A DNA stretch of 64,000 nt, taken from Stenotrophomonas sp. BIO128-Bstrain (GTDB taxonomy: Bacteria > Pseudomonadota > Gammaproteobacteria > Xanthomonadales > Xanthomonadaceae). Below, in pieces: positions 1-9,869 of the stretch (within the stretch, counting starts at the first letter, position 1; each line of letters begins with the position of its first letter). A program made the translations under genes and the position numbers. The notes below the pieces were generated by a model. The model did not search any database and was not told the DNA's origin. It worked only from the letters and a program-made list of their open reading frames with translations. The stretch covers positions 2,046,001-2,110,000 of the forward strand of contig NZ_CP124620.1 in NCBI RefSeq assembly GCF_030128875.1. The letters are read 5' to 3'.

Positions 1-35
1 TGTGAGGTGGGGGCGTGCCGACCATCGGTGGCCGG

Positions 36-812
36 TCAACGAAGATGGGCGGCGAGCGCTGCGGTGAACGCCTCGGCGGATTCGATGTTGCAGATGTGGC
101 GCCCGGGCACAGTGATGGCGTGACCATCGGCCACACCCTGCGCGATGGCGTCCAGATCCGCCGGCGGGCACACCGGATCATCGTCGCCGGCGATCGCCAG
201 TGTCGGCACCCGGATGCGCCCCAGCTGATCGCGGAAGTCGGCCGTGGCCACGGCATGGCAGCAGCCGATGTAACCGCCCACGTCCGTGGCAACGAAGCGC
301 TGCAGGATGTCCTCCACCACGGCCGGCTCCGCCTGCGCGAAGGCCGGGGTGAACCAGCGCTTGGCCGTTCCCTCGCGCAGCGGCAGCAGGCCGTCGCGTC
401 GTACCTGCTCAATGCGTGTGTTCCAGCTTTCCAGCGTGCCAATCTTCGCGGCCGTGGCGGCCACGGTCAGCGTGTGCAGGCGCTCACCGGCATGCACACC
501 CAGCCATTGCCCGGTCAGCCCGCCGATGGAAAGCCCGCAGAAATGGCTGCGCTCGACACCCAGGTGGTCCCACAGCGCCACCACGTCCGCGCCCAGCCCG
601 GCGACGCTGTACAGGCCCGGGGCGGCGCTGGACTGGCCATGCCCGCGGCGGTCATAGCGCAGGATACGGAACCGTGCCGACAGCGCATCGACTTGCCGGT
701 CCCACATGTGCAGGTCGGTGCCCAGCGAGTTGCAGAACGTCAGCCACGGCGCATCGACCGCTCCATCGATGCGGTAATGCAGGCGGTGCGATTCCAGCTC
801 AAGAAACGGCAT
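36..812 (-). CDS. pcaD: 3-oxoadipate enol-lactonase
   Basis: This is a 258-residue alpha/beta hydrolase that hydrolyses beta-ketoadipate enol-lactone to beta-ketoadipate in the cytoplasm, late in the protocatechuate branch. The nucleophile elbow GLSIGG places the serine at residue 95. The acid is in AGDDDP (about 210-212) and the catalytic histidine is His239 in GRHICNIE. Length is normal for the family. It starts 24 bp downstream of pcaB on the same strand and is the last pca gene seen. The 35 bases left in the window after its stop show no start of pcaC. The match to PcaD is strong from sequence and context; a generic alpha/beta hydrolase is unlikely in this operon. Confidence 0.93.
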   Translation of the reverse strand: MPFLELESHRLHYRIDGAVDAPWLTFCNSLGTDLHMWDRQVDALSARFRILRYDRRGHGQSSAAPGLYSVAGLGADVVALWDHLGVERSHFCGLSIGGLTGQWLGVHAGERLHTLTVAATAAKIGTLESWNTRIEQVRRDGLLPLREGTAKRWFTPAFAQAEPAVVEDILQRFVATDVGGYIGCCHAVATADFRDQLGRIRVPTLAIAGDDDPVCPPADLDAIAQGVADGHAITVPGRHICNIESAEAFTAALAAHLR

Positions 813-836
813 GCAACACTCCAGAAAATGATTGGA

Positions 837-2180
837 TCAACGCTGCGCCAGTACGCGGTCGATCCAGGTATCGGCCATCCCGCGCCAGCTGTCGGGTGTG
901 AACAAAGCGTCCAGTTGCGTGGGCGACAACTGCGCGGTGACCTCGGGGATCTGCGCGAGCACGTCACGCAGGTGCTGGTGCTGCGCAAGCGCCTGGCGCG
1001 CGGCGTGTTCCACCAGCGCGTGTGCGGCGGACTTTCCCATTCCTTCGGCCAGCGTCACCGCCACCGCCTCGGCATAGAGCAGGCCGCCGTGGCTGTCCAG
1101 GTGCTGCTGCATGCGCGCGCGGTCAAGCTGCAGGCCCTGCACCACTCCCGTTACCTGGGCCAGGCTGCCAGCGCACAGGCGCACGATCTCGGGCACGGTT
1201 TCCCACTCGGCATGCCACTGCCCAGCGGCGCGCTCGTGCGGCTGCGGCATCGCCACGAACAGCGTGGACAGCAGACCCGGCACCCGGCTGGCCGCCGCGA
1301 TCGCCGCCACGCAGCCGACCGGGTTGCGCTTGTGGGGCATCGCTGAGGAACCGCCCTTGCCCTCGCCGGCCGGCTCGAACGCCTCGGCCACTTCGGACTG
1401 CATCAGCAGCACGATATCGGTGGCGATCTTGCCCAGCGTGCCGGTCAACAAGGCGAACGCGCTGCCGAACTCGGCCACGCGATCGCGTGCGGTGTGCCAG
1501 GGCAAGGAAGGCACCGGCAACCCAAGCTCCTCGCCCAGCGCCTGGGCCACGTCCAGGCCGCGCGTCTGCAGCGATGCCAACGTGCCCGCGGCACCGCCGA
1601 ACTGCAGCACCAGCGTATCGGCATGCAGGGCCTGCAGGCGACGCCGGCTGCGCTGCAGTGCATCGAGCCAGCCGGCGGCCTTCAAGCCGAAGGTCACCGG
1701 CACCGCCTGCTGCAGCAGCGTGCGGCCGGGCAAACCGGTACCGCGTTCGGCATCGGCCAATCCCGCCACGGCATCGCAGAGCAGCTGCAGGCGGTCCTGC
1801 ACCCAGCCCAGTGCGGCGCGCAACTGCAGCACCGCGCCGGTGTCGATGATGTCCTGGCTGGTCGCGCCCCAATGCACCCACCGCGCTGCCTCGGCGCTGT
1901 CGCGTGCCACCTGCGCGGTCAACGCCTTGACCAGCGGAATGGCGGGATTGCCGGCCAGCGCCGTTGCATGGCCCAGCGCTGACACGTCATACAGCGCGGC
2001 CTGGCACGAAGCTTCGATCGGCCCCAACGCCCCGGCGGGGATCACCGCACAGCGCACCTGCGCCCGTGCGAGCGCGGCTTCAACATCGAGCATCGCCTGC
2101 AGCCGCGCAGTGTCGGTGAACACCGCATCGACCTCCGGCGCACTGAACAGGCCACCGAGCAGGGAGTAGGAATCGCTCAT
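837..2180 (-). CDS. pcaB: 3-carboxy-cis,cis-muconate cycloisomerase
   Basis: This is a 447-residue member of the fumarase/aspartase superfamily that lactonises 3-carboxy-cis,cis-muconate to 4-carboxymuconolactone. The superfamily signature GSSAMPHKRNP lies at about residues 277-287. I chose the ATG at 2180 (MSDSYSLLGG). An in-frame ATG six codons upstream exists, but PcaB proteins usually start close to this motif. It lies 68 bp downstream of pcaG and 24 bp upstream of pcaD in one transcriptional direction. Adenylosuccinate lyase, the closest alternative, is unlikely given its neighbours. Confidence 0.93.
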   Translation of the reverse strand: MSDSYSLLGGLFSAPEVDAVFTDTARLQAMLDVEAALARAQVRCAVIPAGALGPIEASCQAALYDVSALGHATALAGNPAIPLVKALTAQVARDSAEAARWVHWGATSQDIIDTGAVLQLRAALGWVQDRLQLLCDAVAGLADAERGTGLPGRTLLQQAVPVTFGLKAAGWLDALQRSRRRLQALHADTLVLQFGGAAGTLASLQTRGLDVAQALGEELGLPVPSLPWHTARDRVAEFGSAFALLTGTLGKIATDIVLLMQSEVAEAFEPAGEGKGGSSAMPHKRNPVGCVAAIAAASRVPGLLSTLFVAMPQPHERAAGQWHAEWETVPEIVRLCAGSLAQVTGVVQGLQLDRARMQQHLDSHGGLLYAEAVAVTLAEGMGKSAAHALVEHAARQALAQHQHLRDVLAQIPEVTAQLSPTQLDALFTPDSWRGMADTWIDRVLAQR

Positions 2181-2248
2181 CACGCGCCATCCATTCACAG
2201 TAGGAACCAGCTTACCCGCGCGCGGTCGGCGCGACGTGCAGGGCGGGC

Positions 2249-2812
2249 TCAGTAATCAAAGAAGACCGTTTCCAGCTCACCCTGCATGCGCACGTCCCAG
2301 TGGTACAGGCCATTGCCCTGGGCCTGTGCGATGAGGGTGGCGCGGCGCTCGGCCGGCACCAGGGCCAGGATCGGATCCTCGGCATTGCCGGGGGCGTCGC
2401 TGAAATACAGGCGCGCACTGGCCGCCCGCAGCAGGCCGCGCATGAACACCAGCACCATCAGGTGCGGCGCCTGCGCCTGGCCGTTTGGCCCTGCGACGCT
2501 GCCCGGGCGCACCGTGGTGAAGGCAAAGCGCCCCTGCTCATCGGTCGGCACTCGGCCCCAGCCGTCGAACGCCGGATCGTGATCGGCATGCTGCGGGTCT
2601 TCCGGGTGCGCATAGATGCCCTGCGCATCGGCCTGCCAGATTTCCAGCACGGCATCGGACACGGGAACGCCCAAGCCATCGAACACCTGCCCCTGGACCT
2701 GCACGCGCTCACCCTGCGCCTGTGCCGGTGCGATATCGGTGCGGTACAGCGGTTCCAGGCCCAGGCGGTAGTACGGGCCCACTGTTTGCCACGGAGTGGA
2801 TTGGAAACTCAT
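2249..2812 (-). CDS. pcaG: Protocatechuate 3,4-dioxygenase, alpha subunit
   Basis: This is the 187-residue alpha subunit of the non-heme Fe(III) intradiol dioxygenase that cleaves protocatechuate to 3-carboxy-cis,cis-muconate. The N-terminus carries the family sequence TPWQTVGPYYRLGL. It keeps the intradiol-dioxygenase beta-sandwich pattern (GQVFDGLGVPVSDAVLEIWQAD) but lacks the full iron-ligand set, as expected for alpha chains. It starts 4 bp after the pcaH stop, so the subunits are translationally linked. Confidence 0.94.
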   Translation of the reverse strand: MSFQSTPWQTVGPYYRLGLEPLYRTDIAPAQAQGERVQVQGQVFDGLGVPVSDAVLEIWQADAQGIYAHPEDPQHADHDPAFDGWGRVPTDEQGRFAFTTVRPGSVAGPNGQAQAPHLMVLVFMRGLLRAASARLYFSDAPGNAEDPILALVPAERRATLIAQAQGNGLYHWDVRMQGELETVFFDY

Positions 2813-2816
2813 CTGC

Positions 2817-3527
2817 TTACTCCCACACGGTCATTTTGCGGCCGCGCAGGACGATATCGAAACGATAGCCCAGCGCGAATTCGTTCTCGGTGTTTTCCCA
2901 ATCGAACGAGGACACCATGCGCGCGCGGGCCTTGTCATCGTCCACGCAGTTGTAGATCGGATCGAACGCCAGCAGCGGATCGCCGGGGAAGTACATCTGG
3001 GTGACCAGACGCTGCCCGATGCCCTCGCCATGCAGCGAGAAATGGATGTGCGCCGGCCGCCACGCGTTGAAGTGGTTGCGCCACGGGTACGCCCCCGGCT
3101 TGATGGTGGTGAAGCGGTAGCGGCCGTGATCATCGGTGAGCACCTGGCCGGTACCGGTGAAGTTGGGGTCCAGCGGTGCGTCGTGCTGGTCGCCCTTGTG
3201 CAGGTAGCGGCCGGCGGCGTTGCACTGCCACACCTCGACCACGCGGTTGCGGACCGGGCGCCCGTTCTCATCCAGCACCCGGCCACTGACCACGATGCGC
3301 TCGCCCAGCGGCTGGCCCTTGAAGCCGGCGGTCAGGTCGGCCGCGTGCTTGCCCAGGGTGATGCGGTCCAGGGCGGGCCCGGTCACTTCGGACAACGTGG
3401 CCGGAATCCGGATCGGATCGCGGCCCGGGCCGCGCAGGCGCGTGGAGGCATACGGCAGATGGATGCGGTCCGGCTGGGTGCCGGGATACGGCCTGCGGTA
3501 ACCGCGCAGGTCAGTGGGATCGCTCAT
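2817..3527 (-). CDS. pcaH: Protocatechuate 3,4-dioxygenase, beta subunit
   Basis: This is the 236-residue catalytic subunit of protocatechuate 3,4-dioxygenase. The four iron ligands are visible: Tyr108 (GRYLHKGD), Tyr147 (GAYPWRNHF), and His160 and His162 (RPAHIHFSL). Length and order (pcaH before pcaG) match other bacteria. A 106-bp gap separates it from pcaF upstream; that gap has no recognisable gene, and the whole run is probably one transcript. Confidence 0.95.
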   Translation of the reverse strand: MSDPTDLRGYRRPYPGTQPDRIHLPYASTRLRGPGRDPIRIPATLSEVTGPALDRITLGKHAADLTAGFKGQPLGERIVVSGRVLDENGRPVRNRVVEVWQCNAAGRYLHKGDQHDAPLDPNFTGTGQVLTDDHGRYRFTTIKPGAYPWRNHFNAWRPAHIHFSLHGEGIGQRLVTQMYFPGDPLLAFDPIYNCVDDDKARARMVSSFDWENTENEFALGYRFDIVLRGRKMTVWE

Positions 3528-3633
3528 GGCGTACTCCAGTTGGCGGGCGGCCGGAAGACCGCGGCTGTGGTGCTACGGCACGCTGCCACGCCGAGGCGAC
3601 AGCGGCCGTGAAGCGGAAAAGTGGAAAAGGGAT

Positions 3634-4848
<1,215 letters not shown>

Positions 4849-4849
4849 G

Positions 4850-5497
4850 TCAGGCTCCTTCACGCATCTGTAGTGGCAGGCCGGTCAGCTCGCACAGCTG
4901 CGCCAGCGTCACCCCGTCGACCATCTCCAGCACGGTCGCGCCGTCCTTGCCCAGGTCGAACACGGCGACATCGGTATAGACCCGCGAGACGCAGCGCAGC
5001 CCGGTCAGCGGGTAACTGCATTCGGCCACCAGCTTGCTCTGCCCCTGCTTGGTGAGCAGGTCCATCATCACGAAGACCTGCTTGGCGCCAATCGCCAGAT
5101 CCATCGCACCACCTACTGCCGGAATCGCATCGGCCGCACCGGTGCTCCAGTTGGCCAGGTCGCCCTGCGCCGAGACCTGGAACGCGCCGAGCACGCAGAT
5201 ATCCAGGTGGCCGCCGCGCATCATCGCGAACGAATCGGCATGGTGGAAATAGCAACCACCGGTGAGCAGGGTGACCGGCTGCTTGCCGGCGTTGATCAGG
5301 TCCGGGTCCTCATCACCGGTGGCCGGTGCCGGGCCCATGCCCAGCAGCCCGTTCTCCGACTGCAGGAAGATCTCCTTGTCGGCCGGCAGGAAGTTGGCCA
5401 CCGTGGTCGGCAGCCCGATGCCCAGATTCACGTAGGCACCTTCGGGGATGTCCCGCGCGACGCGGGCGGCCATCTGTTCGCGGCTGAGGCGGTTCAT
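4850..5497 (-). CDS. pcaJ: 3-oxoadipate CoA-transferase, subunit B
   Basis: This is the 215-residue B chain of the CoA-transferase that moves CoA from succinyl-CoA to beta-ketoadipate. The catalytic glutamate is Glu48 in [12 protein letters not shown], the class I CoA-transferase signature. Its ATG overlaps the TGA of pcaI in an ATGA arrangement, which suggests translational coupling of the two subunits. ScoB-type succinyl-CoA:acetoacetate transferases are close relatives; placement next to pcaF points to the oxoadipate substrate. Confidence 0.92.
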   Translation of the reverse strand: MNRLSREQMAARVARDIPEGAYVNLGIGLPTTVANFLPADKEIFLQSENGLLGMGPAPATGDEDPDLINAGKQPVTLLTGGCYFHHADSFAMMRGGHLDICVLGAFQVSAQGDLANWSTGAADAIPAVGGAMDLAIGAKQVFVMMDLLTKQGQSKLVAECSYPLTGLRCVSRVYTDVAVFDLGKDGATVLEMVDGVTLAQLCELTGLPLQMREGA

Positions 5498-6183
5498 GCG
5501 CGCGCTCCTGCACCGGTGGACGCGGGAAGTTCGACCACCCGCTGCACGAAGATCCCCGGGGTCACCACCGCCTCGGGATCGAGTTCACCCAGCGGCACCA
5601 CCGATTCCACCTGGACGATCGCACAGCGCGCGGCCATCGCCATCAGCGGGCCGAAATTGCGCGCGGTCTTGCGGTAGACCAGGTTGCCCCAGCGGTCGCC
5701 ATGGTGCGCTTTGATCAACGCGAAGTCGGCATGCAGCGGATACTCGAGCACGTAATGGCGGCCGTCGATTTCGCGGGTTTCCTTGCCTTGTGCAAGCTCG
5801 GTGCCGTAACCGGTGGGAGTGAAGATCGCGCCCAGCCCCGAGCCGGCCGCATGGATGCGCGCGGCCAGGTTGCCCTGCGGCACCAGCTCCAGCTCGATCT
5901 CGCCGGCGCGGTAGGCCGCATCGAAATGCTGCGAATCGGACTGGCGTGGGAACGAACAGATGATGCGACGCACGCGCTTGTGCTGGATCAGTGCGGCCAG
6001 CCCGGTGTCGCCGTTGCCGGCGTTGTTGTTGATGATGGTCAGCCCGCGCGCGCCCTGCGCGATCAGGGCATCGATCAGCGCGTCGGGCATGCCGGCGGTA
6101 CCGAAGCCGCCGATCATCACCGTTGCGCCGTCGTGGATATCGGCCACCGCTGCGTCAGCGCTGGCCACGGTCTTGTCGATCAC
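5494..6183 (-). CDS. pcaI: 3-oxoadipate CoA-transferase, subunit A
   Basis: This is the 229-residue A chain of the oxoadipate CoA-transferase. The glycine-rich stretch GATVMIGGFGTAGMP near the N-terminus is the subunit A CoA-binding signature. I set the start at a GTG at 6183 (reads as MIDKTVASAD), because an AAGGAG lies 7 bases upstream and an open frame running further up enters the antisense of the transporter gene. It is the first gene of the pca run. The 149-bp leader region upstream holds a PcaR-like box. Confidence 0.9.
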   Translation of the reverse strand: MIDKTVASADAAVADIHDGATVMIGGFGTAGMPDALIDALIAQGARGLTIINNNAGNGDTGLAALIQHKRVRRIICSFPRQSDSQHFDAAYRAGEIELELVPQGNLAARIHAAGSGLGAIFTPTGYGTELAQGKETREIDGRHYVLEYPLHADFALIKAHHGDRWGNLVYRKTARNFGPLMAMAARCAIVQVESVVPLGELDPEAVVTPGIFVQRVVELPASTGAGARA

Positions 6184-6268
6184 TGCATTGCTCCTTGCCA
6201 CGCGCTGCGCTGCGCGGCCACCTGCGGGAAAACTCTGGAGGTGACCATGGTGCGCAGCGCACTGCGCA

Positions 6269-6312
6269 CGGTCAATCCGATATTCGGCCACCTGATTCGA
6301 TAATCGCACAAC
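6269..6312 (-). promoter_or_regulatory. Predicted PcaR-like operator upstream of pcaI
   Basis: The plus strand at 6295-6309 reads ATTCGATAATCGCAC. This matches 14 of 15 bases of the box GTTCGATAATCGCAC, which I recall as the PcaR (IclR family) site of Pseudomonas putida pca promoters. A second partial palindrome, CCGATATTCGG, lies at 6277-6287. The site is in the gap between the MFS gene stop and the pcaI start. The regulator gene is not in the window, so the assignment is by motif only. Confidence 0.6.
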
Positions 6313-6332
6313 ATCGTCATGCGCCGCGGCGC

Positions 6333-7652
6333 TCAGGTACGCGTCTGGCCAACGCCGACGCGCAGGCCCAGGCAGGCCCACGCAGCCAGTGCCAGCGGCA
6401 GCGCGCACAGCACGTACAGCGCCGCCGGCGACCACCCTGCATCGACGAGCAGGCCAACACTCAGCGGCGAGAGAATCGCGCCGACACGACCGATGCCGAT
6501 CGCCCAGCCAAGGCCGGTGGTGCGCACGTCCGCCGCGAACACCACCGGCGCGGCCGCATACAGCCCGGCCATCGCACCGAACAGCGCTGCGCCGATGACG
6601 AACGCGATCGGGAAGGCGATCTCCAGGCGGGTGTTGAAGGCGGCGAACAGCAGCATCGCCAGCATGGCCAGCACCAGGCTGGCGGCGGTCAGCCGCGACA
6701 GTGCCCAGCGCGAGGCGAGCCAGCCGAACAGGCTGCCACCCACGATGCCCCCGAGATTGAGCAGCACGCCGCCGGTGATGCCCTGCTGCGCCGAGACGCC
6801 GGCCGAGACCAGCAGTTTCGGGGTCCAGCTCAGGACAAAGTAGAACGCGAACATGTGCAGGAAGAAGGCCAGCGCGATCAGTACCGCCGCCCGGCGCAGG
6901 TCGCCCACGAACAGTGCGGCATAGCCTTTGCGTCCATCGGCACGCACCGGTGCCGGCGGCAGTGCCTGCAGCGCCGGCATGCGCATGCGCACCAGCAACG
7001 CATTGAGTCGCGGCAAGGCATCTTTCGGCCGCCGCGCGACCAGGAAGTCCAGCGATTCGGGCAGGCAGGCCAGCACCAGCGGAATGCACAGCAGCGACGC
7101 ACCGGCGCCGATCAGGAACACGCTGTGCCAGCTGAAATGCTCGAGCATCCACGCCGCCAGCAGGCCGCCGAGGGTGGCCCCGATGGGATACCCGGTCGCC
7201 TGCATCGCCACCGCCGTGCTGCGCCATTTGGCGTTGGCATACTCGGCGGTGATCACCCCTACCCCGGCCAGCATGCCGCCGATGCCGATGCCGGTGAACA
7301 CACGCAGTGCCGCAAGCTGCCAGGCATTGGCGGCCAGCGCCGATGCGGCCATGCCCACGGTCAGGATGACCAGGCACAGCATGATCATCGGCCGGCGGCC
7401 CCAGCGGTCAGCCAGCGGCGCGAGCAGGAACGAGCCCAGTGCCATCCCGACCAGGCCCGCACTGAGCATGATGCCCAGCACCTTGCCCGACAGCCCCCAG
7501 TCGGCCGATACGTGCGGCGCGGTGAAGGCCATCACCATCACATCGAAGCCATCGAGCATGTTCAACAGCACGCAGATCGCGATGGCGGTCCACTGGAAGG
7601 GGCTCATCCGCTCGAGCACGAGCGGGGAAGCGGAGGCGGCGGCATGGCTCAT
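6333..7652 (-). CDS. pcaK: Aromatic acid:H+ symporter of the MFS (PcaK-like)
   Basis: This is a 439-residue inner-membrane transporter with about 12 hydrophobic segments. The signatures LLNMLDGFDVMVMAF in helix 1 and LADRWGRRPMI in the loop after helix 2 are typical of the AAHS family, which imports 4-hydroxybenzoate, protocatechuate or related acids. I chose the ATG at 7652 (MSHAAASASP); the open frame runs 38 codons further up, but that stretch is Arg/Ser/Pro-rich and non-membrane. It lies between the dehydroquinase gene and pcaI, so it probably brings in protocatechuate made in the periplasm or aromatic acids from outside. The exact substrate is inferred. Confidence 0.82.
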   Translation of the reverse strand: MSHAAASASPLVLERMSPFQWTAIAICVLLNMLDGFDVMVMAFTAPHVSADWGLSGKVLGIMLSAGLVGMALGSFLLAPLADRWGRRPMIMLCLVILTVGMAASALAANAWQLAALRVFTGIGIGGMLAGVGVITAEYANAKWRSTAVAMQATGYPIGATLGGLLAAWMLEHFSWHSVFLIGAGASLLCIPLVLACLPESLDFLVARRPKDALPRLNALLVRMRMPALQALPPAPVRADGRKGYAALFVGDLRRAAVLIALAFFLHMFAFYFVLSWTPKLLVSAGVSAQQGITGGVLLNLGGIVGGSLFGWLASRWALSRLTAASLVLAMLAMLLFAAFNTRLEIAFPIAFVIGAALFGAMAGLYAAAPVVFAADVRTTGLGWAIGIGRVGAILSPLSVGLLVDAGWSPAALYVLCALPLALAAWACLGLRVGVGQTRT

Positions 7653-7701
7653 ACAAGGATCCTGCGACAACGTGATGCGGAGGGTGTCCGGCGGGGAGGT
7701 C

Positions 7702-8553
7702 TCAACGACCGGCCTGGCTGGAGGCATGGATGACCTGGAGCACCGACTGCAGCTGGTCGACCTCAACCTGGCCCGGGGCCGAAGGCGTGCCGATCATGCC
7801 GAAGGTCAGTGCCTGGCCGAAGGTCTCACCGGCCAGCCGCGAGACCACGCCGGTCCCGCCCATGGACATGGTCAGCAGCGGCTTGCTGCTGCGCTGGCGG
7901 ACCTGCCAGGTAGCATCCAGCAGGGTCAGCACATCGCCCGCGTCGTGCGGCATCACCGCGATCTTGAGCACGTCCGCACCCATCGCATCCTGCCGCAGCA
8001 GCCGCGCGATGATTTCCTCGCGGGCAGGCGTGGCGTGGAAGTCGTGGCTGGACATCACCACCTTCACCCCGGCCTTGTGTGCCTGCTCGACCAGGGCCGC
8101 GACCCGGGCCGGCTCGCGGAACATCTCCACGTCGATCAACTGGGCGAACTGGCCACGCAGCAGCGTGGTGTACAGCGCGGCATAGTCTGCATCGCTGATC
8201 GGCTTGCCTCCGCCTTCGGCCTGGGTGCGGAAGGTGACGATCATCGGCTTGCCGTCCAGCGTGCGCGCGATGCGCTTGCCGAGCGCGACCAGCGCCTTGC
8301 CGTCGGTGGCGATGTCCAGGTAATCGATGCGCCATTCGGCCAGGTCGGTGGCCGGGCTGGCCGCGATCGCCGCCGCCTGCTGCAGCGCCAGTTCGGCGGT
8401 GGCGCCGGTGATCGGCACGATGGTGCGCGGCGCGCCTTCACCGATGCGCAGCGCACCGACCTGCAACGGCGTCACCGCCGGTGGGGCGGCCTGCGCAACG
8501 GTTGCCACGCCGCCCAGCACGGCGGCCAACAGATAGGGAGTGAGTACGCGCAT
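7702..8553 (-). CDS. quiB: Secreted type I 3-dehydroquinate dehydratase (QuiB-like)
   Basis: This is a 283-residue class I dehydroquinase with an N-terminal signal peptide (MRVLTPYLLAAVLGGVATVAQA). The family catalytic residues are present: Glu73 (EWRIDYLD), the general-base histidine His170 (SSHDFHATPA) and the Schiff-base lysine Lys197 (VLKIAVM). Shikimate-pathway AroD enzymes are cytoplasmic, so export and pca linkage point to quinate catabolism, as with QuiB of Acinetobacter. Its ATG overlaps the TGA of the upstream porin gene (ATGA). The quinate dehydrogenase quiA is not in the window. Confidence 0.8.
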   Translation of the reverse strand: MRVLTPYLLAAVLGGVATVAQAAPPAVTPLQVGALRIGEGAPRTIVPITGATAELALQQAAAIAASPATDLAEWRIDYLDIATDGKALVALGKRIARTLDGKPMIVTFRTQAEGGGKPISDADYAALYTTLLRGQFAQLIDVEMFREPARVAALVEQAHKAGVKVVMSSHDFHATPAREEIIARLLRQDAMGADVLKIAVMPHDAGDVLTLLDATWQVRQRSSKPLLTMSMGGTGVVSRLAGETFGQALTFGMIGTPSAPGQVEVDQLQSVLQVIHASSQAGR

Positions 8554-9848
8554 CAGAAGGTGACCTTGGTCTGTACACCCAACGCCCAGGCGTTGTCGGT
8601 GCGGGTATAGGCGAACGTGCCGGGATTGACGATGTACTGCACGTCCGGGCGGATCATCAGCCAGGGCGTGACCTGGATGCTGTAGGACAGCTCGAACAGT
8701 TCTTCTGCCTGGCTGAGCTGGTAAAGCGGCGAATCGCCCGGCACGCCCATGCCGACGAGATCGGCGCGGCGCGCATCGACCAGGCGGCGGTTGATGTCCG
8801 CACCGACATAGCCCAGCGCGATGCTGTCCTGCGCACGCGAGCCGATGCCCTGGTACACACCGCCCAGCGCGTACCAGCGCCGGATCTGCGCGGTATCGGT
8901 GTCGGACACCATGTACTGCGCGAACGCGGTCAGCCCGCGCTGCGGATCCCCTGCTTCGCGGGTCAGGCGCTGCTCGGCCAGCATGTAGGCACCGTGGCGC
9001 CCCGTGGTCGGCGAGGTATCCAGGCCACGCTGGTTGACCCGTGAGGTGTCGTAGTAGCCCCCGAACTTGTACACGCCCGGATGGGCGCCGCCCTTGTCCG
9101 GCGTCCAGGTCACCTCCACCGGGAACAGCGAGCCGGTGGTACCCGAGACGAACGGACGGAAGGCATTGCGTTCGATGTTGCCGCCCAGATTGGGGTTGAC
9201 CTGGAACCACCCGGTGCGCACGTTCAGCGCCGGGCTGACCTGCTGGGCCACTTCACCCCCCCAGCGCGCCGTGGGGTAGTTGTACCAGCCGCTGTTGCCG
9301 GACATCGCCAGCGGATGCGCACAGAACGCCGCATTGACGAAGTGGGTCAGCAGGCTGTGCAGGCCGAACTGGTTGCCCATCGCGTAGTAGCCCAGCTTGA
9401 AATACGACTGGCCGGCGTTGAAGGTCTGGTCGTAGCTGGCTTCGGTGAGGCGGGTGTACTGGCCACCGTAGGCCTCCTGGATCGGGAAGCGGTTGCCGAC
9501 CAGATCGGCCGAGGTGCTGTTGCCGCGACGGTCGTTGAGGGTGACGTGGAACGCACCGCCGCTCCAGCCGGCCAGTGTGCCCATGTCCAGATCCACGCCC
9601 ACGCGCACCTGCTGGGCATAGCGCGCGCCGGTTCGGCCATAACCGCCGTCGACCACGCCCATCGCCTCGCCGACATAGTCGCCGCGGAAGCGGATGCCAC
9701 GTTCGTCCAGCGCGGTGCGGGTGCCACCCCAATCGCCGGTGAGGGTGGCGCCGTCGTAGCGGTTGACGGACTGTGCGGCGGCCAGCGCCGGGCACAGCAG
9801 CGCAGTGGCGACCAGCGTGGACAGAGAGGTTCGGATCAGAGCAGCCAT
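8553..9848 (-). CDS. OprB-family outer-membrane porin
   Basis: This is a 431-residue outer-membrane beta-barrel with a signal peptide ending near ALAAAQS. The mature start TLTGDWGGTRTALDERGIRFRGDY is diagnostic of the OprB carbohydrate-selective porin family. The chain ends in phenylalanine (QTKVTF), as expected for BAM-dependent barrels. It is flanked by the secreted beta-helix protein and the secreted dehydroquinase, like quiX in the Acinetobacter qui cluster, so it may admit quinate, shikimate or dehydroshikimate. The substrate is inferred from context. Confidence 0.83.
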   Translation of the reverse strand: MAALIRTSLSTLVATALLCPALAAAQSVNRYDGATLTGDWGGTRTALDERGIRFRGDYVGEAMGVVDGGYGRTGARYAQQVRVGVDLDMGTLAGWSGGAFHVTLNDRRGNSTSADLVGNRFPIQEAYGGQYTRLTEASYDQTFNAGQSYFKLGYYAMGNQFGLHSLLTHFVNAAFCAHPLAMSGNSGWYNYPTARWGGEVAQQVSPALNVRTGWFQVNPNLGGNIERNAFRPFVSGTTGSLFPVEVTWTPDKGGAHPGVYKFGGYYDTSRVNQRGLDTSPTTGRHGAYMLAEQRLTREAGDPQRGLTAFAQYMVSDTDTAQIRRWYALGGVYQGIGSRAQDSIALGYVGADINRRLVDARRADLVGMGVPGDSPLYQLSQAEELFELSYSIQVTPWLMIRPDVQYIVNPGTFAYTRTDNAWALGVQTKVTF

Positions 9849-9869
9849 GGGTGTGTCTCGAAGAGGGAG

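Noticed and set aside
5494-7377. A single 627-residue fusion protein ending in the PcaI sequence
   Set aside because: The N-terminal 400 residues are antisense of the MFS transporter; a GTG with AAGGAG gives a normal PcaI start at 6183.
7702-8553. Shikimate-pathway AroD
   Set aside because: The signal peptide and placement with a porin and pca genes favour a catabolic, exported enzyme.
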